Position numbers and translations under genes: made by a program. The notes below the pieces were generated by a model that was not told where the DNA came from, made no database searches, and saw only the letters and a program-made list of their open reading frames with translations. A DNA stretch of 64,000 nucleotides from positions 62,001 to 126,000 of the forward strand of contig CANGTQ010000003.1 in the NCBI GenBank assembly GCA_947456955.1, read 5' to 3'. How positions within the stretch are numbered: position 1 is the first letter of the stretch; each line of letters starts with the position of its first letter. This DNA is from Flavobacteriaceae bacterium. GTDB lineage: Bacteria > Bacteroidota > Bacteroidia > Flavobacteriales > Flavobacteriaceae. This document shows, one piece after another, positions 1 to 8,247 of this stretch.

Positions 1-2
1 AC

Positions 3-470
3 GGTTCAAATTCTTCGATTAATGTTATTTATTCAGGAACGATGAGTGCAGCAGTTGAAGCTGGAATAGAAGGAATTCCCGCCATTGGATTCTCTTTGTT
101 GGATTATGATTGGAATGCCGATTTTGAGCAAATAAAACCTTATATCAAAAAAATTGCTTTAGAAGTTTTGGCAAAAAAACTATCGGAAGGAACTGTTTTG
201 AATGTTAATTTTCCTAAACTAAAATTTGAAGAAATTAAAGGAATTAAAATTTGCCGTCAAGCGAAAGCGATTTGGATGGAAAAATTTGACAAACGACAAA
301 CTCCTTATGGCAAAGATTATTATTGGTTAACAGGTGAATTTGTTAATCAAGACAAAGGTGAAGATACTGATGAATGGGCACTTTCAAATGGATACATTTC
401 TATAGTTCCGGTGCAGTTTGATTTAACAGCCCATCATGCTATTCAACAATTAAACTCTTGGGATTTTTGA
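3..470 (+). CDS. surE: 5'/3'-nucleotidase SurE, C-terminal part (5' end outside window)
   Basis: This is the C-terminal portion of a SurE-family metal-dependent nucleotidase, which removes phosphate from nucleoside monophosphates in stationary phase. The reading frame is open from the first bases of the window, so the gene starts upstream; the Met at 42 is internal. The visible segment starts in the conserved SurE stretch containing GSNSSINVIYSGTMSAAVE, followed by EGIPAIGFSL, both typical of the family core. The metal-binding N-terminus is not in the window. The neighbour lpxB, which follows in the same direction after a repeat-filled gap, is the usual partner in Flavobacteriaceae. The family assignment is firm; the activity is inferred from the family. 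Confidence 0.93.
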   Translation, partial: GSNSSINVIYSGTMSAAVEAGIEGIPAIGFSLLDYDWNADFEQIKPYIKKIALEVLAKKLSEGTVLNVNFPKLKFEEIKGIKICRQAKAIWMEKFDKRQTPYGKDYYWLTGEFVNQDKGEDTDEWALSNGYISIVPVQFDLTAHHAIQQLNSWDF

Positions 471-487
471 TTTTAAATCTATAAAAC

Positions 488-647
488 TGACACGAGCAAT
501 AGCGACTGCATTTTTTAAAAAATAAACACGTAAAATGACACGAGCGAAAGCGACTGCATTTTTTACCGACAAAAAGTAAACACGAAAAAAATGACACGAG
601 CGAAAGCGACTGCATTTTTTACCGACAAAAAGTAAACACGAAAAAAA
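488..647 (+). repeat. Tandem repeat (48 + 56 + 56 bp) between surE and lpxB
   Basis: Two copies, 536-591 and 592-647, are identical over 56 bp. A third, diverged 48-bp copy lies at 488-535. Each unit begins TGACACGAGC and ends in an A-run; the last unit runs directly into the lpxB start codon, so the sequence around that start codon is copied at 535 and 591. Each perfect unit contains a 14-codon mini-ORF (535-579 and 591-635, peptide MTRAKATAFFTDKK). The core GACACGAGCGAAAGCGACTG resembles, on the other strand, the CGCTC-type palindromic repeats seen elsewhere in the window. Confidence 0.9.
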
Positions 648-1768
648 TGAAATACTACATCATTGCTGGTGAAGCTTCGGGAGATTTACATGGCTCTAAT
701 TTGATGAAAGCACTTTACAAAGAAGATGTTACTGCTGATATTAGATTTTGGGGAGGCGATTTGATGCAAGATGTGGGAGGAACTTTAGTAAAACATTACC
801 GTGAATTGGCTTTTATGGGTTTTTCTGAGGTTATTATGAACCTCAAAACCATTCTCAATAATATAAAAATTTGTAAAGCCGATATTGAAAAATTTAATCC
901 CGATGTAATTATTTTTATTGATTATCCAGGTTTCAATATGCGCATTGCAAAATGGACTAAACTCAAAGGCATAAAAACGCATTATTATATTGCGCCACAA
1001 ATTTGGGCATGGAAAGAAAACCGAATCAATGCCGTAAAAAGAGATTTTGACAAACTGTTTGTCATTCTTCCTTTTGAAAAAGATTTCTTTGAAATAAAAC
1101 ATCATTTTCCGGTTGAATTTGTTGGTCATCCATTAATTGATGCTATTCACAATCGCATAAAAACCGATGAAGCAACTTTTCGAAAAGAGAATAATCTGAA
1201 CGAAAAACCGATCATTGCCGTTCTTCCCGGAAGTAGAAAACAGGAAATTTCTAAAATGTTAAGCGTTATGTTGAGCATAGTCTCTGATTTTCCTGAATAT
1301 CAGTTTGTAATTGCCGGAGCTCCGAGTCAGGAATATCATTTTTACAAACCATTTTTGACCAACGAAAACGTTAAGTTTATTTCGAATAAAACTTATGATT
1401 TACTTAGCATTGCCAATGCGGCTTTGGTAACTTCCGGAACGGCAACTCTGGAAACTGCCTTATTTAAAGTGCCCGAAGTTGTTTGTTATAAAGGAAGTTG
1501 GGCTTCGTATCAAATTGCTAAAAGGATAATTACCTTAAAGTATATTTCGTTAGTCAATTTGATTATGGATGAAGTAGTTGTTACAGAACTCATTCAAGAT
1601 AAATTCAATCCTAAAAATTTAAAGCAAGAGCTATCCAAATTATTAGAAGAAAATCACCGAAAAGTGTTGTTAAAAAAATATGACTACTTGGAATCTAAAC
1701 TTGGCGGCGTTGGTGCCAGTGAAAAAACCGCAAAAATAATCGTTAAAGTGTTAAAAAAATTGGCTTAA
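647..1768 (+). CDS. lpxB: Lipid-A-disaccharide synthase
   Basis: LpxB is a peripheral inner-membrane GT19 glycosyltransferase that joins UDP-2,3-diacylglucosamine and lipid X into the lipid A disaccharide. The 373-residue length fits the family. Visible signatures are the N-terminal IIAGEASGDLHGS motif, the YYIAPQIWAWKENR segment, VGHPLIDA, the donor-binding LPGSRKQEI stretch and the C-terminal VTSGTATLE motif. The ATG at 647 is the only sensible start, but identical start-codon contexts exist upstream in the tandem repeat. No Shine-Dalgarno sequence is seen, as is normal in Bacteroidetes. The gene is probably co-transcribed with surE. Confidence 0.97.
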   Translation: MKYYIIAGEASGDLHGSNLMKALYKEDVTADIRFWGGDLMQDVGGTLVKHYRELAFMGFSEVIMNLKTILNNIKICKADIEKFNPDVIIFIDYPGFNMRIAKWTKLKGIKTHYYIAPQIWAWKENRINAVKRDFDKLFVILPFEKDFFEIKHHFPVEFVGHPLIDAIHNRIKTDEATFRKENNLNEKPIIAVLPGSRKQEISKMLSVMLSIVSDFPEYQFVIAGAPSQEYHFYKPFLTNENVKFISNKTYDLLSIANAALVTSGTATLETALFKVPEVVCYKGSWASYQIAKRIITLKYISLVNLIMDEVVVTELIQDKFNPKNLKQELSKLLEENHRKVLLKKYDYLESKLGGVGASEKTAKIIVKVLKKLA

Positions 1769-1789
1769 GTGTTTAAAACACTATATTTG
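1760..1789 (+). promoter_or_regulatory. Promoter for the NlpC/P60 gene
   Basis: TTG at 1760-1762 and TATATTTG at 1782-1789 are separated by exactly 19 bases, a perfect match to the Flavobacterium housekeeping promoter. The spacer holds a perfect 7-1-7 dyad (AGTGTTT / AAACACT, 1768-1782) that touches the -7 box and could be a repressor site. The gene starts 17 bases downstream. Confidence 0.75.
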
Positions 1790-1806
1790 CTTCCCTCCAT
1801 AAGTGA

Positions 1807-2397
1807 ATGAAAAACATATTTAAAATAGCTCTTCTTTTTATTGCATACAGCGTCACTTTCGCTGCAAATAATACTATACATAATGTTATTTTAAACGAAG
1901 TTTCTACTCTGAATACTTCGACAAAAAGTTTTAATACCGATCCAAAGAAAAAAAATGCTGTTCTCAACGATAAAAATGCAACCGATATTTTTATCGAAAA
2001 CAATACTGAGAGTTATCTTGTATTACAGCTCATTAATGTTGCATCAGATAAGTTAGGTACTGGTTATCGATCAGGCGGAACAACTCCAGCAGGTTTTGAC
2101 TGCTCAGGTCTAATGTATTCAACATTCAAAAAATTTGACATTACGCTTCCTCGTTCCTCACACGAAATGGCTGAAATTGGCACAGAAATAAATCCTGAGG
2201 ATGCCAAAAAGGGAGACCTTATTTTCTTTATCAATCGCGGCCAACATCGAATAAATCATGTAGGTATGATTGTCGAAGTAAATGGTGACGAGATTAAATT
2301 CATTCATTCTTCAACCCAAGGCGGTGTAATTATTTCTTCTTTAAAAGAATCGTATTACGAAAGAACTTTTAAACAAATCAACAGAATTATAGAATAA
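1807..2397 (+). CDS. NlpC/P60 (C40) family cell-wall hydrolase
   Basis: A secreted cysteine peptidase expected to cut peptide cross-bridges of peptidoglycan. Residues 1-20 form a signal peptide (MKNIFKIALLFIAYSVTFA), followed by a low-complexity linker. The C40 domain covers roughly residues 75-196 with the catalytic Cys in the motif TPAGFDCSGLMYSTF, the catalytic His in NHVGMIVE and a third polar residue in FIHSS. At 196 residues this is a single-domain enzyme without SH3 modules. It has its own strong promoter and is separate from lpxB. The family is clear; the precise bond cleaved is not visible. Confidence 0.92.
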   Translation: MKNIFKIALLFIAYSVTFAANNTIHNVILNEVSTLNTSTKSFNTDPKKKNAVLNDKNATDIFIENNTESYLVLQLINVASDKLGTGYRSGGTTPAGFDCSGLMYSTFKKFDITLPRSSHEMAEIGTEINPEDAKKGDLIFFINRGQHRINHVGMIVEVNGDEIKFIHSSTQGGVIISSLKESYYERTFKQINRIIE

Positions 2398-2402
2398 TTT
2401 TC

Positions 2403-2432
2403 TTGCAATAATTGAATTTTTACGTACTTTTA
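2403..2432 (+). promoter_or_regulatory. Putative promoter for comEC
   Basis: TTG at 2403-2405 and TACTTTTA at 2425-2432 are 19 bases apart, one base off the TAnnTTTG consensus. The last base of the box is only 4 bases before the GTG start, so a leaderless or very short-leader transcript is implied. Confidence 0.45.
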
Positions 2433-2436
2433 TTAT

Positions 2437-4467
2437 GTGAAAATCTTACAATTTCCTTTGGCGAGAATTTTTATTGGATTTCTATTTGGAATACTTTTGT
2501 GTCGGATAGTGAGTCCGAATTCTATTTTTATATTTAGTTGTTTATTATTTGGTATAATTGTCTTATCCTTTTCTTCTCTTTACAGTCAAAAGAATAGTCT
2601 TTACAAAATCCTCTTTGGATTTTTTGTTTTTCTGGTTTCTTTTCTATTGGGAATTTCAACGTCTCTCATACATAAAGAAAACTCAAATCCCTATCATTAT
2701 ACAAATCAAATTAACGATTATGAAAAAGTTCATGTCCTAGATTTACTATTGGTTGAAAAGCTAAAAAACACTCAAAAAAATAATCGTTATGTAAGTATTG
2801 TAAAAAAGCTTGATGGCGGAAGAAGTTTTGGAAAAGTTATTCTGAATATTCCAAAAGAAGATAATAGTAAAAATCTGAAAATCGGTTCTCTTTTAGAAGT
2901 AATTGGCATCGTTTTTAAAAACAAAAATCCGTTAAATCCAAACTTGTTTGATTATGGTAGATACCTTGAAAATCAAGAAATATATGCGCAAGTATATACA
3001 AAACCAAATCAAATAAAAATTACAAATTACGAAGCAGGTTTGTGGGCGGGTTTCTCAAATTTTAGAGAAACTATAATTTCAAACTTAGAAGAATCTGCTA
3101 TTTCAAAAGAAGAATTAAATGTGCTAAATGCGTTAATTCTTGGTCAGCAACAAGACATATCCCCCGAAATTTTGAAAGATTATCAATATGCCGGAGCGAT
3201 TCATATTTTGTCCGTTTCGGGTTTGCATGTTGGTTTCATTTTGCTTTTTATTACTTTTTTACTAAAACCAATAAGTAATTCAAGAAAAGGCTCTCTGTTG
3301 AAATTAACTTTAGTTGTTTTGTCGCTTTGGTCATTTGCTATTTTGGCTGGTCTATCGCCATCAATCGTGCGTTCAGTAACCATGTTTTCCTTTCTTGCCA
3401 TCGGAATTCATTTAAGAAGAACAGTCAATATTTTTCATACGTTAATAGTTTCTATGCTACTGATTTTACTTTTCAAACCATCATTTTTATTTGATGTAGG
3501 ATTTCAATTAAGCTATCTTGCTTTGTTTTTTATTCTTTGGTTACAACCTATATTAGCTGGCATTTGGCAACCAAAAAACAAAATCACCACCTACTTTTGG
3601 GATATTATCACCGTTTCTTTTGCAGCACAAATCGGCGCTATGCCGTTGAGCATTTATTATTATCATCAATTCCCAGGATTGTTTTTTGTGACCAATTTGC
3701 TTATTCTGCCTTTACTCGGTATAATTATGGCGGTTGGTGTTGCAGCTGTTCTAATTGCTTCATTTCAGACTGTTCCTGAATTCATTGCAAAAGCTATTGA
3801 GTTTTTGATTGCTCTTCTCAATAGTATCATTCATTGGGTCGCTTCTTTTGATGTTTTTGTTTTTAAAAACATTTCGTTTTCGACAGCAATGCTTTGGAGT
3901 TCCTATTTGGCAATTATTCTAATTATTCTTTGGATTAAAAAACCCGCTTTTAAGCGACTAACATTAGTTTTTGTTAGCATTCTGCTGATGCAGATTATAT
4001 TTATTTTTCAAAAAAATGAAAGCCAAAATAATGAAGAGTTAATTGTTTTTAATTATAAAAAGAACACAATAATTACAGAAAGAATCGGCAATGCAGTAAC
4101 CGTTTATAGCAATGATAGCATTCGTAAAAACCTTAATTCTAATTTAGTTATTCAATCGTATTTGGTTGGCAATTTTTGTGAAGTTACAGCAAAAAAATCA
4201 TTGCAAAATTTAATGTATTTCAAACATCAGAAAATAGTAGTCATTGACAGTTCTTGTATTTATCAAAAAGAAATTTATCCCGATATTTTAGTAATTATTC
4301 AATCGCCAAAACTCAATATGCAACGCCTGATCAAGACATACAAACCGAAAGAAATCGTTGTTGATGGTTCAAACTTTAAAAGCTATATTCGGATTTGGGA
4401 GGCAACTTGTAGAAAAGAAAAAATCCCTTTTCACTATACCAATGAAAAAGGATTTTATAAGATTTAA
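2437..4467 (+). CDS. ComEC/Rec2 family DNA-uptake membrane protein
   Basis: An integral inner-membrane channel that in competent bacteria passes single-stranded DNA into the cytoplasm. The 676-residue protein has about 10 hydrophobic segments. An N-terminal DUF4131 region (residues about 1-190) is followed by the ComEC/Rec2 core (about 225-500) with the characteristic LGQQQDISPEIL, YAGAIHILSVSGLHVGF and GLSPSIVRS motifs. The beta-lactamase-like C-terminal domain of long ComEC proteins is reduced to a short soluble tail without the HxHxDH metal site, as is common in Bacteroidetes. The start is GTG at 2437; an ATG two bases earlier runs into a stop. No other competence gene is in the window. 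Confidence 0.9.
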   Translation: MKILQFPLARIFIGFLFGILLCRIVSPNSIFIFSCLLFGIIVLSFSSLYSQKNSLYKILFGFFVFLVSFLLGISTSLIHKENSNPYHYTNQINDYEKVHVLDLLLVEKLKNTQKNNRYVSIVKKLDGGRSFGKVILNIPKEDNSKNLKIGSLLEVIGIVFKNKNPLNPNLFDYGRYLENQEIYAQVYTKPNQIKITNYEAGLWAGFSNFRETIISNLEESAISKEELNVLNALILGQQQDISPEILKDYQYAGAIHILSVSGLHVGFILLFITFLLKPISNSRKGSLLKLTLVVLSLWSFAILAGLSPSIVRSVTMFSFLAIGIHLRRTVNIFHTLIVSMLLILLFKPSFLFDVGFQLSYLALFFILWLQPILAGIWQPKNKITTYFWDIITVSFAAQIGAMPLSIYYYHQFPGLFFVTNLLILPLLGIIMAVGVAAVLIASFQTVPEFIAKAIEFLIALLNSIIHWVASFDVFVFKNISFSTAMLWSSYLAIILIILWIKKPAFKRLTLVFVSILLMQIIFIFQKNESQNNEELIVFNYKKNTIITERIGNAVTVYSNDSIRKNLNSNLVIQSYLVGNFCEVTAKKSLQNLMYFKHQKIVVIDSSCIYQKEIYPDILVIIQSPKLNMQRLIKTYKPKEIVVDGSNFKSYIRIWEATCRKEKIPFHYTNEKGFYKI

Positions 4468-4482
4468 TGTTAATTGAAATTA

Positions 4483-4947
4483 CTATTTTTTATTGCCTAA
4501 AATTTGATTTGCATTAGCTAACCAAGCAGATGGCCCACCAGCTAAATAACCGGTACTTCCTAATTTTTCAAGATTAATTTTTCCGTCTTTTTTACTTGCA
4601 TTTACAAACCAAACTGTTGGATATCCTTGAACGGCAAAAGTTTGTTGTAATTCAGCATTTTGTTTTTGAATTTCAGGTTCTTGAGGAGTTCGTCTTGGGA
4701 AATCTAGTTCAACTAGTACAACATTATCTTTAGCCCATTTTTCAAATTCGGGAGTTTTAAAAACTTCTTTTTGTAAACGAATACACCATCCGCACCAGTC
4801 GCTTCCTGTGAAAAATAAAAATAATGGTTTTTTAGATTTTTTTGAAATCTCCATGGCTTTGTTAATATTAGTTTGCCATGTTAACTCTTGCGCCTGTATT
4901 GTTAACGAACCCAAGATTAGAAATAAAGTAATTACTATTTTTTTCAT
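4483..4947 (-). CDS. Thioredoxin-like periplasmic protein (thioredoxin_7 type)
   Basis: A small exported thiol-disulfide protein. Residues 1-19 are a signal peptide ending in IQAQ. The thioredoxin fold follows with the active-site motif SDWCGWCIRLQKEVF (CxxC at about residues 51-54), and the conserved cis-Pro in GYPTVWFV. At 154 residues it is a single domain. The final stretch GYLAGGPSAWL is typical of the Bacteroidetes subgroup that also appears fused to DUF255. It ends 15 bases from the convergent comEC stop. A TATATTTG box lies 18 bases upstream of the ATG, so it is probably transcribed independently of the transporters upstream. The substrate is unknown. Confidence 0.88.
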   Translation of the reverse strand: MKKIVITLFLILGSLTIQAQELTWQTNINKAMEISKKSKKPLFLFFTGSDWCGWCIRLQKEVFKTPEFEKWAKDNVVLVELDFPRRTPQEPEIQKQNAELQQTFAVQGYPTVWFVNASKKDGKINLEKLGSTGYLAGGPSAWLANANQILGNKK

Positions 4948-4964
4948 CGTTTTAAATTTTTTTT

Positions 4965-4972
4965 CAAATATA
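4965..4972 (-). promoter_or_regulatory. -7 promoter box for the thioredoxin-like gene
   Basis: On the minus strand this reads TATATTTG, ending 18 bases upstream of the ATG at 4947. No TTG is found at the usual distance, so only the -7 element is supported. Confidence 0.5.
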
Positions 4973-4999
4973 ACAAAAAGAATACCAATTAAATATCGA

Positions 5000-6511
5000 C
5001 TATCTTACATCTTGCATTAATTTTTTAACAAATGGAGAGATAATAATTAATAGAATACCAGCGATTAGTGCATAAATAGCTAATTGTTCATAGCCATCAG
5101 CATACGTATTCAATTTTTCAAGATTAGAAGAGTTTTCAGAAGCTTCCGCAATATTGGCTCCTAATAACCCTGCAAAATATTGTCCATAAGCGCTAGCTAA
5201 AAACCACATTCCCATTATTACCGCTTGTAGTTTTTGTGGCGATAATTTGGTCATGGCACTCATCCCAATGGGTGATAAACACAGTTCACCAAAAGTGATA
5301 ACAAACCATCCGAAAGTAAATAAATTCAATGATGTCTTTCCGTCAGCACTAGCAAAGAATTTTGTATAATAAAATATCCAAAAACCAGCAGCTAAAAACA
5401 AAAATCCTAAGCCAAATTTTACAACTGTATTGGGCTCAATTTTTTTCTTAGCCATCCAAATCCATAAAACCCCAAGCAATCCTGCAAATATGATAACAAA
5501 TAATGCTCCGGATGAGTTGTTTACTCCATTTGGATCTAGTTCAACTCCCAACAAATTATTATGTAAATTATTGGCAGCAAACAAACTTAAAGAGCCGCCA
5601 CTTTGCTCATAAAATGCCCAAAAGAATATAGAAAAAATTATAAATACTAAAGCTGCCAACAATTTTTTGTTTTCAACAGCCGAGAAATTTCGCATTTCAT
5701 AAAACAAATATAGAATGGATGCTGGACCAATTATCATCATAAAATAATCCGTATAAACCGTATTAGCTACCATCAAAATAATGATTGGGATTAAAGCTAA
5801 TGATCCTATATAGGTTAAAACTTCATAGATTTTTCTCTTTGATTTTTCAACAGTAACTAAAGGAGACAATCCTATTTCACCCAAACTTTTTTGTGTTTGT
5901 GTAAAGGTTAGCAAACTAATAATCATAACTACAGCCGCAAAACCAAAGGCATAATTCCATCTCATGTTTTCCGGAACGAATCCTGACCAAAGCGTTCCAT
6001 TGGCTACTGCAATACAGACATAACCCCCAAGTAAAGCTCCAAGATTTATTCCGGCATAAAACAAAGAAAAGCCAGCATCGCGTCTCACATCGCCATCTTT
6101 ATATAATTGCCCAACCATCGAAGAAATATTAGGTTTAAAAAATCCTGTGCCTACAATGGAGAAACCTATGCCTGTAAAAAATAACTCTTTCGGACTAACC
6201 GCCAAAATGATACTTCCAATAATCATCAAAATACCACCCCAAAAAAGTGACTTTCGTAAACCTAAAATTTTATCGGCAAACAAACCACCAATAAATGTAA
6301 AGGCATACACCCATGCTTGTGTAGCACCATATTGCAAATTAGCAGTGGTTTCATCCATCTTGAGTTGACTCACCATAAATACTGCAAGCATACCACGCAT
6401 TCCGTAAAAACTGAAACGTTCCCACATTTCTGAGAAGAATAAATACCAAAGTTGTTTTGGGTATTTACTTTTGAAATCTTGTATTTGTTCTATTGATTGA
6501 TTCGTTTCCAT
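5000..6511 (-). CDS. POT family peptide MFS transporter (copy 1)
   Basis: A proton-coupled oligopeptide transporter of the inner membrane. The 503-residue protein has 12-14 hydrophobic segments and the family signature ExxERF in SEMWERFSFYGMRGML at the N-terminus. The second POT signature region appears as GTGFFKPNISSMVGQLY followed by GFSLFYAGINLGALLGG, and ELCLSPIGMSAMTKLSP marks the C-terminal half. It follows the second POT gene by 2 bases and is surely co-transcribed with it. With the dipeptidyl-peptidase upstream it forms a peptide-use locus. Substrate size preference (di- or tripeptide) cannot be read from the sequence. Confidence 0.95.
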   Translation of the reverse strand: METNQSIEQIQDFKSKYPKQLWYLFFSEMWERFSFYGMRGMLAVFMVSQLKMDETTANLQYGATQAWVYAFTFIGGLFADKILGLRKSLFWGGILMIIGSIILAVSPKELFFTGIGFSIVGTGFFKPNISSMVGQLYKDGDVRRDAGFSLFYAGINLGALLGGYVCIAVANGTLWSGFVPENMRWNYAFGFAAVVMIISLLTFTQTQKSLGEIGLSPLVTVEKSKRKIYEVLTYIGSLALIPIIILMVANTVYTDYFMMIIGPASILYLFYEMRNFSAVENKKLLAALVFIIFSIFFWAFYEQSGGSLSLFAANNLHNNLLGVELDPNGVNNSSGALFVIIFAGLLGVLWIWMAKKKIEPNTVVKFGLGFLFLAAGFWIFYYTKFFASADGKTSLNLFTFGWFVITFGELCLSPIGMSAMTKLSPQKLQAVIMGMWFLASAYGQYFAGLLGANIAEASENSSNLEKLNTYADGYEQLAIYALIAGILLIIISPFVKKLMQDVR

Positions 6512-6513
6512 AA

Positions 6514-8172
6514 TTAATTTATTCCGTGGTCTTTCATTACTTTATTTAGATTTTTTACTAAAGCAAACATTAAAACTGTCGCAAATAGCAATAAACCAAA
6601 GTTAACCCAAAAGAAATTGGCTTTGTCGTCATAAGTATCCCACATACTGGCTAATACTCCCGATAATTTATTTCCGATAGATGTTGCTAAAAACCATCCG
6701 CCCATCATTAATGCGGTTATATTTTTAGGAGATAATTTGGATACAATAGACAATCCCATTGGACTTAAAAATAACTCTCCAATCGTTATTACACCATAAT
6801 TAGCTACCAACCACCAAACGGATACTTTCTCGGTACCATTATTTCCAATATGTACTGCCGCAACCATTACCAGAACGGATAATGCCGAAATTAATAACCC
6901 GAAAGCGATTTTGGTTGGTGTTGACGGCTCCTTTTTTCTGCTTCTTAAGTAAGTGAAAAACGCAACAACCAATGGTGTTAAAATAATAACCCAACCCGGA
7001 TTGATAGATTGACTTAAACTTGTTACCCATACGCTAATGGTATTACCTTCTTGGGGTAATGTCTCTTTTGAGGCATTTCTGAAGTAAATAGGATAATCGA
7101 CTACTTTTTTTACCTCGCCATTTTCTTTTTGGAGGCGAAATTTTTCGTCATATAATTCTGTTTCTGATTTTTTGTATTCGATTTCTTTTGATTGTACTAA
7201 TGTTGAAAACACTGTTTTAGTAGTTCCCGTTACTTCTCTATCGGTATATCTATCTGCCCAAGTATTTAAAGCAGAACCGTTTAATTTAAATACTGCCCAA
7301 AATAAAATCACTACGGCAAAAATGGAAAGTAAAGCGCCTATTTGCCTTTTATCCTCAACTTTTGCTTTGAAATACAAACTACCATAAAAGTAAATCACCG
7401 GAAGACATGCAAAAATAAAAGCATCGGTGCTATCAGAACCAAAAATGGCACTATCCAAATTAATATCCGATTGAACTCCTTTTATCAACCAACCAATTAC
7501 TCCAAAAACAACGGATGGAACTAAAATATACAATACAATTTTAGAAAACGGCATATCGCCTTCTTGAATTCCTTTCTTTTCGGTTTTATCACCATAGTGT
7601 TTTGTTCCAATTAAAAAAACAATAACCCCTATAAACATTCCTACTCCAGCTGCCATAAATGCATATTGCCAACCCAAAAGAATTTGCAATGCAGCGCCAA
7701 AGAAATTACAAATAAAGGCACCTACATTAATTCCCATATAAAAAATATTGTATCCTTCGTCTTTCTTTTCTTTGTATTGGTCGTCATTGTAGAAATTACC
7801 TAAAAGTGTAGAAATATTAGGTTTGAAAAATCCATTTCCTACAATTACTAATGTCATGGCAACATAGAGCATCACAATATCATGTATTCCCATCATGAAA
7901 TAACCGGCTCCCATCATCAATCCACCAAGAACAATTGATTTTTTATATCCCAAATATCGATCAGCAACCAAACCACCAATAAATGGTGTTAAGAATACTA
8001 AAGCGATAAAAGTTCCGTATAAATCGGAAGCTTCTTTTTCGGTCATTGCAAAACCAGCTTCAACATCTTTGAGATATAATGTAAAAATTCCGATCATTAA
8101 ATAATAACCAAAACGTTCCCACATTTCAGATAAAAACAAATAAGGCAGTGCTTTTGGGTGACTTTTCCACAT
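6514..8172 (-). CDS. POT family peptide MFS transporter (copy 2, with soluble insert)
   Basis: Second POT paralogue, 552 residues. It keeps SEMWERFGYYLMIGIF (the usual final Gly of the signature is Leu), GNGFFKPNISTLLGNFY, NIFYMGINVGAF and ELFLSPMGLSIVSKLSP. It differs from its neighbours by an insert of roughly 70 polar residues (about 310-385, from WADRYTDREVTGTT to EGNTISVW) between two membrane segments, predicted to sit on the periplasmic side. The start codon lies 21 bases from a terminator hairpin that closes the upstream gene. A weak promoter (TTG-N17-TATCTTTC, about 8219-8246 on the minus strand) would place that hairpin inside its leader. Confidence 0.94.
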   Translation of the reverse strand: MWKSHPKALPYLFLSEMWERFGYYLMIGIFTLYLKDVEAGFAMTEKEASDLYGTFIALVFLTPFIGGLVADRYLGYKKSIVLGGLMMGAGYFMMGIHDIVMLYVAMTLVIVGNGFFKPNISTLLGNFYNDDQYKEKKDEGYNIFYMGINVGAFICNFFGAALQILLGWQYAFMAAGVGMFIGVIVFLIGTKHYGDKTEKKGIQEGDMPFSKIVLYILVPSVVFGVIGWLIKGVQSDINLDSAIFGSDSTDAFIFACLPVIYFYGSLYFKAKVEDKRQIGALLSIFAVVILFWAVFKLNGSALNTWADRYTDREVTGTTKTVFSTLVQSKEIEYKKSETELYDEKFRLQKENGEVKKVVDYPIYFRNASKETLPQEGNTISVWVTSLSQSINPGWVIILTPLVVAFFTYLRSRKKEPSTPTKIAFGLLISALSVLVMVAAVHIGNNGTEKVSVWWLVANYGVITIGELFLSPMGLSIVSKLSPKNITALMMGGWFLATSIGNKLSGVLASMWDTYDDKANFFWVNFGLLLFATVLMFALVKNLNKVMKDHGIN

Positions 8173-8192
8173 AATTTATTAGTTTAAATAAA

Positions 8193-8218
8193 AAACCTCC
8201 AAGAAATCTTGGAGGTTT
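8193..8218 (-). terminator. Intrinsic terminator after POT copy 3
   Basis: AAACCTCCAAGA and TCTTGGAGGTTT form a 12-bp stem. On the minus strand a TTTTATTT run follows. It lies 30 bases after the stop of the gene at 8248-9771 and directly ahead of the next POT gene. Confidence 0.85.
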
Positions 8219-8247
8219 GAAAGATATAAAAATATTTCTAAAACAAT

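Noticed and set aside
488-647. Possible CRISPR array
   Set aside because: The 56-bp units are directly joined with no unique spacers, there are only three, and no cas genes are nearby.
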